Shown here: in pieces, positions 44,894-53,861 of the stretch
Layout: each line of letters begins with the position of its first letter
Position numbering within the stretch: position 1 is the stretch's first letter
DNA from: GCA-2731375 sp002731375
GTDB taxonomy: Bacteria; Pseudomonadota; Alphaproteobacteria; GCA-2731375
DNA: 64,000 nt
Direction: 5' to 3'
Assembly (NCBI GenBank): GCA_030752605.1
Contig: JASMDX010000029.1
Location: 1-64,000, forward strand
The notes under the pieces: generated by a model
Seen by the model: the letters and a program-made list of their open reading frames with translations, nothing else
What the model was told of the DNA's origin: nothing
Database searches by the model: none
Translations under genes and position numbers: made by a program

Positions 44894-45676
44894 ATGACCA
44901 TAGGGCCGCGATTACCAGGAAAAGTTGCCCTTATAACCGGTGGCGCATCGGGAATTGGGGCCGCGACAGCGGCCACATTCGCCGAACATGGCGCATCGGT
45001 GGTGGTAACGGATATGAACGACAACCTGGGCCGGGAGGTGGTGAACAGCATCCGGACCGCGGGTGGCGAAGCGATCTATCTGCACCTGGACACCACAGAT
45101 GAAGAACAGTGGACCGAAGCAATCGTCGAGACCCTGTCGAAATACGGCGCGCTGAATATACTAGCGAACAACGCCGGGATCGCGGACCGGCGGTCGGACA
45201 ACAAGTCCACGGTCAAGATTGAGGACACCACGGTAGAGGGCTGGGACAAGGTCTTTGCCGTCAACAGCACCGGCGTCTTTCTCGGCGTCAAGCATGTCAT
45301 CGCGCCCATGCGCGCGGTGGGCGGGGGTTCCATTATCAACATCTCGTCGATCTATGGCATCGTCGGCTCAGGCGCCGGCTCCGCCTATCATTCGTCGAAA
45401 GGTGCCGTGCGGACCTTCACGAAATCAGCCGCCATTCAATGCGCCAATGACAGGATCCGCGTCAATTCGGTGCATCCTGGATTTGTCGACACGCCCCTGA
45501 CCGCCAATACCCATGCCGATCCGGAATTGATGGCTCCGCGGCTGGACGCCACGCCCCTGGGCCGCTTTGGCACGGCCCGGGATATCGCCATGGGCTGTTT
45601 ATTCCTGGCCTCGGACGAAAGCGCGTGGATGACCGGGTCCGAACTGGTAATCGACGGCGGCATGCTGGCGCAATAG
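44894..45676 (+). CDS. Canonical SDR oxidoreductase
   Basis: Classical short-chain dehydrogenase of 260 residues. It has TGGASGIG for cofactor binding, Asp at the end of strand 2 (VVTDMND, NAD preference), NNAG, catalytic Ser in NISSIYG, and YHSSKGAV (Y-x-x-x-K). The C terminus ends in the usual SELVIDGGMLAQ. Related to 2,5-diketogluconate- and cyclopentanol/3-beta-hydroxysteroid-type dehydrogenases; substrate undetermined. Alone on the plus strand between a hydrolase gene and the convergent DUF2459 gene. Confidence 0.9.
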   Translation: MTIGPRLPGKVALITGGASGIGAATAATFAEHGASVVVTDMNDNLGREVVNSIRTAGGEAIYLHLDTTDEEQWTEAIVETLSKYGALNILANNAGIADRRSDNKSTVKIEDTTVEGWDKVFAVNSTGVFLGVKHVIAPMRAVGGGSIINISSIYGIVGSGAGSAYHSSKGAVRTFTKSAAIQCANDRIRVNSVHPGFVDTPLTANTHADPELMAPRLDATPLGRFGTARDIAMGCLFLASDESAWMTGSELVIDGGMLAQ

Positions 45677-45680
45677 CATT

Positions 45681-46367
45681 TCAAGGCCTGATCCGCTGGT
45701 TACCGGCCGGTTCGTTGGAGTCATTCAGCCCGCGCACTTTCTGCATCAAGGCTTCCGCCTGGGCCGTCCCCGGCGGGCCGATCTCGAAGCCGGCGGCGGC
45801 CAGGGCAGCGCCGGTCCAGGTATTGCAGGTATTGAGCAGATGGAAGCTGCCAGTAGCGGGATAAAACTTGCTGTCGGCGTACAGCCCCGGCGCGGTCGCG
45901 GCAACCCGTCGGGCGCCCGCACGTTCGAAGCTGCCATCTATGAAATCGATCAATGCGCCCAGGTCCTTGTCATTGACGCTCAAGGGAACAATTTCAGCCT
46001 TGGGAAAATAGCGAGCCGGTTCCGTCCACAGGCTGACAAGATGAACAACAGCGGGCGTCGGCAGCACCAAGGCATTCATGCTCATGCCAATGGTCACATC
46101 CTTTGAAGGATAAAATTTCGCATCGCCCCAGCCGAATTCGAAAAACAGCGCATCTGGGAAATCCTCCGTCTCGGGAATTCGCCCCGGCGGAATATCCTCC
46201 TTGGCCACGACGATGCCGCTGTGCCAACCGTTCGAGGTGACGAAGATAGTTGTTCCCGCCCTCCCTTCAATGGAATGCCTTGGTGCCTCGGTTGTAGCGC
46301 AACCTACCAGCAGCAACAGCGCCAACAGCCGGGCCATGCTCAAATATCTACACGCAAGTATCCTCAT
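45681..46367 (-). CDS. DUF2459 (TIGR02117) lipoprotein
   Basis: A 228-residue protein starting with a lipoprotein signal (LLALLLLVGCATT; lipobox LLVGC). The body matches DUF2459/TIGR02117: IFVTSNGWHSGIVV, FEFGWGDAKFYPS and LLNTCNTWTGAALAAAGF, where the Cys-His positions recall NlpC/P60-like peptidases; that link is only suggestive. In other bacteria this family neighbours PHA or lipid genes. Here it ends 4 bases from the convergent SDR stop. A Met 10 codons into the frame (MARLLALL) may be the true start. Confidence 0.78.
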   Translation of the reverse strand: MRILACRYLSMARLLALLLLVGCATTEAPRHSIEGRAGTTIFVTSNGWHSGIVVAKEDIPPGRIPETEDFPDALFFEFGWGDAKFYPSKDVTIGMSMNALVLPTPAVVHLVSLWTEPARYFPKAEIVPLSVNDKDLGALIDFIDGSFERAGARRVAATAPGLYADSKFYPATGSFHLLNTCNTWTGAALAAAGFEIGPPGTAQAEALMQKVRGLNDSNEPAGNQRIRP

Positions 46368-46689
46368 GCGGGCGATCTTACAGCATTACCGGGCTGTACC
46401 GGGTCAATTCCGCGGCACGGACATTTTCGGCATGGTTGGAGTCGGCGGCTGTACCGACCTAGACGGAGCGGATAGTAGACGTTGCAGCGTATTATTGCCC
46501 ACCCGCGACGCCCCAGGCGCGCGGCCCAGCAAAGCCTGATGAAGCTTTTTGGAATCGTCATCGTCGCCGATACAACTTTCGTGACCCGCCCGCAGGTCGA
46601 ACCCGGTCAGCGCAGTGCCATCCCAGGCAGCCATGCAATAAACGGCCCGAAAGTAGCAAGGTCAGGCACGCTGGCGGCCTCCTTATCTT
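46368..46689. other. 322-base gap without a recognisable gene
   Basis: Only short open frames with no conserved features are present on both strands, such as a 76-codon minus-strand frame at 46404-46634. Nothing RNA-like or repeated was noticed. Confidence 0.4.
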
Positions 46690-47208
46690 CTATCCGCGCC
46701 AGGTTTTGAACGAGTTTCGAGAACCAGGAACGCCATTGCACCGTATCGCCACTGACTGGGCCACGAATTCGCCAGCTGCACCGTTGTAGTCACTATCCAG
46801 GAGAGGCTCAAGCGCCACCTTGAACGGCGTTTCGGTCAGGAAATAGCTGGGCAATGCGATGCTAGCCGCATCAGAGCGGTATTTACCGCTATTGGTGGCC
46901 GTTTCCAGCAATTCCACATAGATTGGCTGAAAGGTGTTGGCGCCGATCAGGACGCGGATCCGATCACGGATCATATCGCAGCGATCATCGCTCAGGGCAC
47001 GTATCCAGATGCGGCCGCCTTGCTCGACTTTCGGCATGGCTTGGCGGAAATCGGGAGCCATGGTCTCGATCTTTTCCAGGACCGGCTTTTCACGCCCGAG
47101 GGAAATCTTGAATTGATCGGAATTAAGCCTCAGGTGGCAGCCATAATTGGAGCGGCTGAATTTGACCCCGTCTTCGATTCCACTTGAGCGTTTCAGCCAG
47201 ACCGACAA
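46690..47208 (-). CDS. Hypothetical protein, possibly a truncated gene
   Basis: An open frame of 172 codons with a TTG as first candidate start and no clear ribosome-binding site. It lies 39 bases after, and in the same frame as, the stop of the amidohydrolase gene upstream. No family is recognised. It has no signal peptide or membrane segment and contains no repeats. Base composition is slightly less GC-rich than the flanks. It may be a decayed 3' part of a longer gene or a chance frame. Confidence 0.35.
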   Translation of the reverse strand: MSVWLKRSSGIEDGVKFSRSNYGCHLRLNSDQFKISLGREKPVLEKIETMAPDFRQAMPKVEQGGRIWIRALSDDRCDMIRDRIRVLIGANTFQPIYVELLETATNSGKYRSDAASIALPSYFLTETPFKVALEPLLDSDYNGAAGEFVAQSVAIRCNGVPGSRNSFKTWRG

Positions 47209-47247
47209 GGGCCGGGCCGAAAATCGCCGGATGGAACTGGTGGAGAG

Positions 47248-48222
47248 CTAGCCGAATAGCTTCTCCGCCGTGTCGCCCAGGATCTTTTTCTTTTGCTCCG
47301 CCGTTAGGTCGGCGGCCTCGACCACCTTGGTTGGTTCGCCGTCGCCGATGGGGAAGGGATAGTCCGAACCCAACATAACCCTGTCATGGCCGCAGCAGGA
47401 ACAGAGATAATTCAGGGTATTGGCAGCGAACAGAACGCTGTCGAAATAGAGTTTCTTGAAGCCCTCGATGGGATCGACGTATTTGCCGGGATGGATTTCA
47501 TGGTTCCGCGCCAGGCGCCCCAACATATAGGGAATGCCGCCGCCGCCGTGGGAGAGGATGAAGTTCATCTTCGGGTACTTCAGAAAATGCCCGGCGAACA
47601 GCATGCGCGCCACCGCCGTGGTCGTGTCCGTGCCCCGGCCCACCGCATTGATCATGTCATAATCCAGCAGACGCGGATCACCGCAACCGAACATAGGGTG
47701 TAGATAGACCGTCGCCTTCAGGCCGTCAGCAGCCTCCCAAAACGGATCCAGGTCCGGATCATCAAGGTTGCCGGTACTACCTTGCGGCTGGGTGCCGATC
47801 ATCACGCCCTTGAAGCCCGCGCCCAAAGCCTCCTCCAACACTTTCGCCGCCCGCTTGCCGTCCTGTAAAGGTACCGTAGCCAAGGGCGTCAGGCGATCCA
47901 GGCCGTCCGTACCGCTCATCTGGAATTCGTTCAGAAAGCGGCTCCACGCCTCGCCTTCTTCGCCCGGCAATTCATAGCCGAAGCTATCCAGCCAGCCGCC
48001 GACGATCTGGGCATCAATGGATTGTTCATCCATCCAGGATAGGCGCATCTCGGTATCGCGCAGCTTGGGCGACAGGGGCCGCGTCGGCGCCAGTCCCATG
48101 AAAACCAGTTGATAGCTATCGTCCTGGTGCAGCAGTTCCACGTTGGGAAATTGTCGGATCTTGTTTTTCAGGGCGCCCAGCGCGGACTGAGGCGTAAAAT
48201 GGGCGTGAGTGTCTATGATCAT
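47248..48222 (-). CDS. Amidohydrolase 2 family (ACMSD-like decarboxylase/hydrolase)
   Basis: A 324-residue metal-dependent TIM-barrel enzyme. The metal pair is at the very N terminus (MIIDTHAHFTP), and later ligands are in YLHPMFG, FILSHGGGGIPYMLGRL and VMLGSDYPFPIGD. This is the aminocarboxymuconate-semialdehyde decarboxylase (ACMSD)-like group, which includes nonoxidative decarboxylases and hydrolases of aromatic or vinylogous acids. It starts right at the stop of the molybdenum hydroxylase large subunit, so both are co-transcribed. Hydroxylation followed by decarboxylation or ring hydrolysis of an aromatic or N-heterocyclic compound is a reasonable guess. Confidence 0.88.
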   Translation of the reverse strand: MIIDTHAHFTPQSALGALKNKIRQFPNVELLHQDDSYQLVFMGLAPTRPLSPKLRDTEMRLSWMDEQSIDAQIVGGWLDSFGYELPGEEGEAWSRFLNEFQMSGTDGLDRLTPLATVPLQDGKRAAKVLEEALGAGFKGVMIGTQPQGSTGNLDDPDLDPFWEAADGLKATVYLHPMFGCGDPRLLDYDMINAVGRGTDTTTAVARMLFAGHFLKYPKMNFILSHGGGGIPYMLGRLARNHEIHPGKYVDPIEGFKKLYFDSVLFAANTLNYLCSCCGHDRVMLGSDYPFPIGDGEPTKVVEAADLTAEQKKKILGDTAEKLFG

Positions 48223-50613
48223 TTATTTCTGTCCGTCATTAATAAGAGCTTCAATCTTGTTCATGCGCATGGGTAATTCATTGATGTTCAGGCCAAGGGG
48301 ATGTAGGGCGTCGTTAACCGCGCTGGCAATGGCCGCCGGCGCGCCGAGATAACCGCCTTCGCCGGAGCCTTTTTGGCCATGGGACGTCAGCGGCGATGGG
48401 GTGCAGTGCTCCACATCCTTGACGTCGGGAATTTCATGCACCGATGGCATTAGGTAATCGGCGAAGGTGGCCGAGAGGAATTGCCCGTCGTCATCGTAAG
48501 CGAATTTCTCGTACAATGCGGCGCCAATGCCATGGGCCAGGCCGCCAATCACCATGCCGCGCACGATGTCGGGATTGATTACCGTGCCGCAATCATGGGC
48601 AATGGCGTAATCCAACACACTGACCCGGCCCGTTCCGGGGTCGATTTCCACATAGGGCACATGGGCCTGGAAGGAGAAGCAGGGATAGACCTGCACCCGG
48701 TTGTTCTGGTCCGGCAACTGGCCGCCACCGGGCACCTGCATGATATATTGCGCCTGAAAACCCGGCTCCATGCCCTCGGGGAGTCTGTGATAGGCGCGGT
48801 AGGCGATGAAGCAGATCTCGGCCCAGGTCAGCTTGTGTCTGGGATCGTTCCGATCCGATATATCACCTCCCGCATATTCCAGCGCCTCCACCGGGCGCTC
48901 CAGATTATGGGCGGCGATAGCCATGGCGCGGTTCTTAATCTTTCCCGCCGCCCCCGCCGCAGCACTACCCAGCATGATCGCCATACGCGATGCGATGGGG
49001 CTGCGGGTGGGCAGGGCATTCAGGCTGTCGGAATGGACAATACGGATGTCATCCGGGTCGAACTGCAACTCCTCGCCCAGAATAGTCGCCATCATAGTCT
49101 CATGGCCTTGACCTGAGGTGGTCGTGCCCATGATGCCCGTGATGTTGCCTTGGGGATCGACACGGACTTCACAGCCCTCCATGAAGGTGGTGATCTCCGC
49201 CGAGGGGTCCATCAGATATTCAAAGATATTGTTGCCGCCCCCCGGTTCCAGCACCGTGGCGATGCCGATACCGGCCAGGCGGCCCTCTGATCGCGCTTTG
49301 TCGCGCCGGGCCAGCAGGCTATCATAATCAGCCAGATCCAGGCCTTTTTGCAGCACCACCGGATAGTCGCCGCTGTCGTATTTACTGCCCGGCGGAATTT
49401 GATAGGGAAACTCGTCCGGCTGGATCAGGTTGCGGCGGCGAACTTCCAACCGGTCCAGGCCCAGATGCCGGGCCACGTTGTCCACCGCCGTCTCGATCAT
49501 ATAGTTTGTCGGCGCCTGGCCAAAACCGCGCACGGGCACCTGGCCGCTTTTATTGGTGCAGACCGAAATCGCCTCGTATTTCACCGAGTTGATTTTGTAC
49601 GGCCCTACAATGGCGCTGATCGGCTTGGCCAATTGAAACGGCGCGCGGCCCGGATAGGCGCCGGCATCGTCCAGGGCGCGAATCTTTATGGACTTGATGA
49701 CGCCGTCCTTGTCGAAGGCAACGTCGGTATCGAATATGCGGTCCGGGCCATGGGCGTCGCTGCCCGCCATGTTGGCCAGGCGGTCCTCGATAAAACGCAC
49801 TGGAACCCGCAGCTTGCGGGAAAGATAACCCACCAGGACGCTCTGCTTGATGCCCCGCTTTACACCATAGCTGCCGCCCACGTCCACATCCTGATGCAGA
49901 CGAATGCAGTTTAGGGGATAGCCCAGTGTCGCGGCCATCAACTCGACGAAATTCGGCATCTGGATCGAGGCCCAGATATCCAGAATCTCCGTCCCCTCGT
50001 CCCATCGTGCCAGAGCGCCAAAGGTCTCGATGGGTACAGTGGAGCTGCGCCCCCAACGGGCCCGGAAGCTCAAATGGTCATCCGCACCGGTGAAATCGTT
50101 GTCCACATCGCCCCAAAGGAAATTGCCGTGATAGAGCACATTGCTGCCATGGCCGGGATGTACCAGAAGCTCGGTTTCCTCGAATGCCTGTTCGGGATCG
50201 ACAATGGGATCGAGAGGCTCGTAATCCACCTCGATCAGGTCCAGGGCATCCTCCGCGATGTAGGCGTTATCTGCTACGACAATTGCGACCCATTCGCCCA
50301 CATAGCGGGTCATGCCGACCGCCAGGGCATACCATTGAACCTTAGGCAACTTCAGGCCTAACCGAATAGGGTTGCAGTCCTCCGCCAATTGCGCACCGGT
50401 TAGCACCATATGCACGCCGTCCAAGGTCTCCGCTACCGCCGTGTCGATGGAGACGATGCGCGCGCGGGGATAGGGCGATGGCAGCACGGCGGCATGCTTG
50501 GTGTCGGGTAGGCATACGTCCTGCACATATTTACCCTGTCCGGTGACGAAGCGTTTGTCCTCGCGCACCCGGCGCTTGGTTGCCACGTAATGCAGATTGC
50601 GCTCCATATTCAT
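48223..50613 (-). CDS. Molybdenum hydroxylase large (Mo-cofactor) subunit
   Basis: A 796-residue molybdopterin-binding subunit of the xanthine dehydrogenase/CoxL family. It has an N-terminal Ald_Xan_dh domain (KRFVTGQGKYVQDVCLP), a Mo-binding domain with QDVDVGGSYGVKRG, and the active-site loop PVRGFGQAPTNYM. C-terminal TTTSGQGHETMMATI and GQKGSGEGGYLGAPAAIASA (catalytic Glu region) follow. The loop reads RGFGQ, not the AYxCSFR of form I CO dehydrogenase, so it is not a CO dehydrogenase. GSYG replaces the usual GGFG. Start at MNMERN overlaps the small-subunit stop (TGATG-type); 25 upstream codons were rejected. Confidence 0.9.
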   Translation of the reverse strand: MNMERNLHYVATKRRVREDKRFVTGQGKYVQDVCLPDTKHAAVLPSPYPRARIVSIDTAVAETLDGVHMVLTGAQLAEDCNPIRLGLKLPKVQWYALAVGMTRYVGEWVAIVVADNAYIAEDALDLIEVDYEPLDPIVDPEQAFEETELLVHPGHGSNVLYHGNFLWGDVDNDFTGADDHLSFRARWGRSSTVPIETFGALARWDEGTEILDIWASIQMPNFVELMAATLGYPLNCIRLHQDVDVGGSYGVKRGIKQSVLVGYLSRKLRVPVRFIEDRLANMAGSDAHGPDRIFDTDVAFDKDGVIKSIKIRALDDAGAYPGRAPFQLAKPISAIVGPYKINSVKYEAISVCTNKSGQVPVRGFGQAPTNYMIETAVDNVARHLGLDRLEVRRRNLIQPDEFPYQIPPGSKYDSGDYPVVLQKGLDLADYDSLLARRDKARSEGRLAGIGIATVLEPGGGNNIFEYLMDPSAEITTFMEGCEVRVDPQGNITGIMGTTTSGQGHETMMATILGEELQFDPDDIRIVHSDSLNALPTRSPIASRMAIMLGSAAAGAAGKIKNRAMAIAAHNLERPVEALEYAGGDISDRNDPRHKLTWAEICFIAYRAYHRLPEGMEPGFQAQYIMQVPGGGQLPDQNNRVQVYPCFSFQAHVPYVEIDPGTGRVSVLDYAIAHDCGTVINPDIVRGMVIGGLAHGIGAALYEKFAYDDDGQFLSATFADYLMPSVHEIPDVKDVEHCTPSPLTSHGQKGSGEGGYLGAPAAIASAVNDALHPLGLNINELPMRMNKIEALINDGQK

Positions 50614-51107
50614 CAGTCGGCCTCCCGCATGCGGCAGGCCGCCAATTGGATCGACTCGATGATCTGGGTATAGCCCGTACAACGGCACAGATTGCCGCCA
50701 ATGGCCTCCTTGATCTCCTCAAGACAGGGATCGTTGTTCTCCGTCAACAGGGCCTGGGCCGAGATCAGCATCCCCGGCGTGCAATAGCCGCATTGCATGC
50801 CATGGGCCTCTTGAAACGCCTCCTGCAGAATACCGGGCGTTTGATCCTCATTGCACATGCCTTCCACGGTGGTGATATTATGGCCGTCCGCCTGCACCGC
50901 CAGCATCAGACAAGACCGGATCGGCACGCCATCCAGCAGGATCGAGCAGGCACCGCAGACCCCATGCTCGCAGCCGATATGGGTGCCGTTCAGGCGCAGC
51001 TCGTCACGCAACATGTCGGACAGGGATAGGCGCGGCTCCACCGCCAGCGCATGGGTCTTGCCGTTGATGGTTAGGGAAATCTCTCGCTTAAGCATCGCCT
51101 CACTCAT
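50613..51107 (-). CDS. Molybdenum hydroxylase [2Fe-2S] subunit
   Basis: A 164-residue iron-sulfur subunit with the plant-type cluster CEHGVCGACSILLDG in the N-terminal domain and the helical-domain cluster CGYCTPGML plus CRCTGYTQI. It transfers electrons from the Mo site to FAD. Overlaps by 4 bases with the FAD subunit gene upstream and by one base with the Mo subunit downstream, so translation is tightly coupled. Confidence 0.95.
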   Translation of the reverse strand: MSEAMLKREISLTINGKTHALAVEPRLSLSDMLRDELRLNGTHIGCEHGVCGACSILLDGVPIRSCLMLAVQADGHNITTVEGMCNEDQTPGILQEAFQEAHGMQCGYCTPGMLISAQALLTENNDPCLEEIKEAIGGNLCRCTGYTQIIESIQLAACRMREAD

Positions 51108-51979
51108 TTCTGAGCCTCGGCTACTGCATCCTTGAGGGCCCGTTCCGCCAATACCCTAGCAACACGGCGGCGATAGGCGGCTGAGGCGTGCTGGTCGTTT
51201 CCCGGCGTCAGGGCGGCCTCAATGCCGCCCAACGCAGCTTCAATTCCATCCGGTTCCGGCTTGCCGCCGCGCAGCGCGTCCTCGACCACCGTCATGCGCA
51301 ATGGCACGCTGTCCGCGCCGCCAATTGCCAGGGCAGCATGAGTGCAAATGCCGTTGGCATCCAGATGGATAAGTGCCGCCGCCGCGACCACGGCGAAATC
51401 GCCCCGTCGCTCGCTCACTTCGTGAAAGGCGGTGCCCACGCGTGCGCCTGCGAGTGGAATGGGAAAATGCACGCTTAACAGAACCTCGTTATCGGTCCGC
51501 GCCGTCATCATCGGGCCGAGAAAATAGTCCGCCATAGCGACCTGCCGGGTACCGGCGGCGCTTCGCAGGCAGACATGGGCATCCATTGCCAGGGCCGCCA
51601 GGGGAATTTCCGAGGCCGGATCCCCATGGGACAGACTGCCGCCCAGGGTGCCACGATTGCGGGTTTGTTGATGGCCCACATAGGCAATCGCCTTAGCCAA
51701 CAGAGGCAGACGTGTCCGAACCTCCGCCGCGGCCAAAGCCTCGGCCTGGCGGGTACAGGCCTTGATGACGATTTCGTTGGCGGCAACATCAATGCCAGAC
51801 AGTTCTGCGATCTTGTTTATGTCGATCACGGTTTCGGGCCGGGCCAGACGCATGGACAGCATGGGCATCAAGGTTTGGCCACCCGCAATGACTATGGCCT
51901 CGCCATCACCTTTGTCCAAGGCTTCCACCACCTGATCTATACTCTCGGCCAGAATATAATTAAACTTCGCCGCTTTCAC
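51104..51979 (-). CDS. Molybdenum hydroxylase FAD-binding subunit
   Basis: A 291-residue FAD subunit (CoxM type). It has IVIAGGQTLMPMLSMRLARP and RNRGTLGGSLSHGDPASEIP, the two FAD-binding motifs, and the CO_deh_flav_C domain at the C terminus. It begins with GTG preceded by a CAGGTG-like site. First gene of the FAD / 2Fe-2S / Mo / amidohydrolase operon. Gene order M-S-L matches cox-like operons of heterotrophs. No CoxD/CoxE/CoxF maturation genes are adjacent. Confidence 0.93.
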   Translation of the reverse strand: MKAAKFNYILAESIDQVVEALDKGDGEAIVIAGGQTLMPMLSMRLARPETVIDINKIAELSGIDVAANEIVIKACTRQAEALAAAEVRTRLPLLAKAIAYVGHQQTRNRGTLGGSLSHGDPASEIPLAALAMDAHVCLRSAAGTRQVAMADYFLGPMMTARTDNEVLLSVHFPIPLAGARVGTAFHEVSERRGDFAVVAAAALIHLDANGICTHAALAIGGADSVPLRMTVVEDALRGGKPEPDGIEAALGGIEAALTPGNDQHASAAYRRRVARVLAERALKDAVAEAQK

Positions 51980-52078
51980 TGAAACACCTGCTGGTCCCCT
52001 TCGCGATCATTTGCCTATACAGTAACCTTTCGACGCGGCCTGCCAAGCCATGATTGCCGTGAACCCTGAGAGAGCAAG

Positions 52079-52418
52079 ATGCTTCAAGACAAAATCGCCA
52101 AGGATATTCAGGACGCAGTGGACCATCACTTCGATGATCAGGTGGATGTTACCGCCGCTCTGGTGGGTTTTCCATCCACGCACGGTAATGAGGCCACCGC
52201 CCAAGACCCCATGGCCGGGGCCTTCGCGGCGCGCGGCCTGACCGTGGATCGTTGGAAACTCGATGTTGATGATTTCAAGCATCTGCCCGGTTTCTCGCCG
52301 GTCCCCATACCGCAGATGTTTATGGTTTCAACGAATGGGTCGACCTGGAGAGCCTGCGCAAGTCGACCCAGGCCATCGCCTGTTCATGGCAAACTGGTGC
52401 GGGATAGAGAAAATCTAA
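52079..52418 (+). pseudogene. ArgE/DapE-type deacetylase with its middle deleted
   Basis: The first 75 codons are a normal N terminus of an ArgE/DapE-like metallopeptidase (ALVGFPSTHGNEATAQDPMA, VDRWKLDVDDFKHLPGFSPV). Soon after, the DNA encodes the family's C terminus in a different frame (DVYGFNEWVDLESLRKSTQA), and a second frame change gives the last residues LFMANWCGIEKI before TAA at 52416-52418. About 300 residues including all metal ligands are gone. Two frameshifts and a large deletion make it non-functional. The following CoA-ligase gene is intact and 12 bases downstream. Confidence 0.85.
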
Positions 52419-52430
52419 GTTCAGAGTGAA

Positions 52431-53825
52431 ATGACGGAACAACCAAATTATTTCAACCGGGCTGACATGGCCCACCTGACCGAGGAATTTCCCATCGGTC
52501 CGGAATTCCTGCGCCGTTTCGAGGCCATCAGCCGGGACGAGCTGCGCGCCCTGCAGGAGGCCCGCTTCCAAACGCTCATGAGCCAGGCCTGGAAGGTGCC
52601 CTTCTATCAACGCCTGTGGGGCGCCCAAGGATTGGAACCTGGTGATATCGGTAGTCTGGATGACATCACCAGGCTGCCGATGTTCGATAAAACGGACATC
52701 ATGGACTCCATCGCCCTTCATCCACCGTTTGGTGATTTTCACGGCATGGAAACCTATTCAGAAGGTGATCGCCCACCCGTGATCGTACACACCACGTCAG
52801 GCACCACGGGCCGGCCCCAGGTCCTGATGTTCGGGCCGCGCAGCCGGGAAATTCAAAACCTGCTGGTGGCCCGCATCTATCTGCTGCAGGGCCTGCGTCC
52901 AGATGATGTGGTGCAGTCGGTCTATGGCCATGGCATGATCAACGGCGGGCACTACATCCGCGAAGCCGTGGTGCATTGGACCAATTCGATCTTTCTGCCC
53001 GCCGGCACGGGAGTGGAAACACGCTCGGCACAGCAGGTTAACTTGATGAAAGATTTTGGTGTCACGACACTTGTCGGTTTCGCCGATTACATCAAGCGTC
53101 TGGCGGATGTGGCCCGCGAAGAAGGGTTGGAGCCGGGCGGGGATATCAAGATCCGAATGATCTCGGGCCACATGGGTCGCGAGGACAATATCGCCCTGTC
53201 GAAGGCCTGGGGTGGGGCCAATATTTATGATTGGTACGGTGTTGGCGATACCGGGCTGATCGCCGGTGAAGGACCGGAAAAGACCGGTCTGCATATTATG
53301 GAAGATGCGCAATATCTGGAAATCTGCGATATCCACAGCGGCCAACCCGTGGCCGACGGAAGCATCGGCGATATGGTCAACACGGTGCTGTTCAAGGACG
53401 ATATCTATCCCATCATCCGCTTCAACACCCACGACGTTACCGCTATACGCACGGACGCCGCGCCCTCGGCCCTAAATCTGGCACGCATAGAAGGCTTTCT
53501 GGGGCGCAGCGATAACATGGTCAAACTGCGCGGCATCAACGTCTTTCCCCAGGCCATCGGCGCCATGCTGGCGGAGCGCGGAGAATTCAATGGCGAGTTC
53601 ATCTGCCGCGTGACGCGCGATGGCGAAGGCAGAGACGAAATGACGATCAGCGTGGAGATCACCAGCGGTGGCGGTGTCGAGTTGGCCAACGCCTATCAGG
53701 ATATCCTGCGCCGCAAGGCCGGCGTGGCGGCAACGATCGCTTTCGCCCGGCCCGGCGCCCTGGCTGATTTGACCGGTATCGAAACCCGGCAAAAGCCGCT
53801 GCGGCTAATTGACGAACGCTTTTAG
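52431..53825 (+). CDS. PaaK-like phenylacetate-CoA ligase family protein
   Basis: A 464-residue adenylate-forming ligase of the PaaK branch. The AMP-binding P-loop is TTSGTTGRPQVLMFG, the second core motif is YDWYGVGDTG in place of the usual Y-G-x-T-E, and FLGRSDNMVKLRGINVFPQAI is the hinge/C-terminal motif of the PaaK type. It activates a carboxylic acid to its CoA ester; substrate may be aromatic or alicyclic. It heads a same-strand run with an NAD-dependent epimerase, an acyl-CoA dehydrogenase, an SDR and a Gfo/Idh protein, which together suggest degradation of a cyclic or branched acid. Confidence 0.88.
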   Translation: MTEQPNYFNRADMAHLTEEFPIGPEFLRRFEAISRDELRALQEARFQTLMSQAWKVPFYQRLWGAQGLEPGDIGSLDDITRLPMFDKTDIMDSIALHPPFGDFHGMETYSEGDRPPVIVHTTSGTTGRPQVLMFGPRSREIQNLLVARIYLLQGLRPDDVVQSVYGHGMINGGHYIREAVVHWTNSIFLPAGTGVETRSAQQVNLMKDFGVTTLVGFADYIKRLADVAREEGLEPGGDIKIRMISGHMGREDNIALSKAWGGANIYDWYGVGDTGLIAGEGPEKTGLHIMEDAQYLEICDIHSGQPVADGSIGDMVNTVLFKDDIYPIIRFNTHDVTAIRTDAAPSALNLARIEGFLGRSDNMVKLRGINVFPQAIGAMLAERGEFNGEFICRVTRDGEGRDEMTISVEITSGGGVELANAYQDILRRKAGVAATIAFARPGALADLTGIETRQKPLRLIDERF

Positions 53826-53861
53826 CTGATAGTCGAAATAACAACGTAAGGAGTAAGGAAC

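Noticed and set aside
44821..45122. Minus-strand frames over the SDR start
   Set aside because: Shadows of the canonical SDR at 44894-45676.
48223..51979. Aerobic CO dehydrogenase (coxMSL)
   Set aside because: Gene order matches, but the Mo-subunit loop reads RGFGQ and not AYxCSFR of form I enzymes, and no maturation genes are adjacent.
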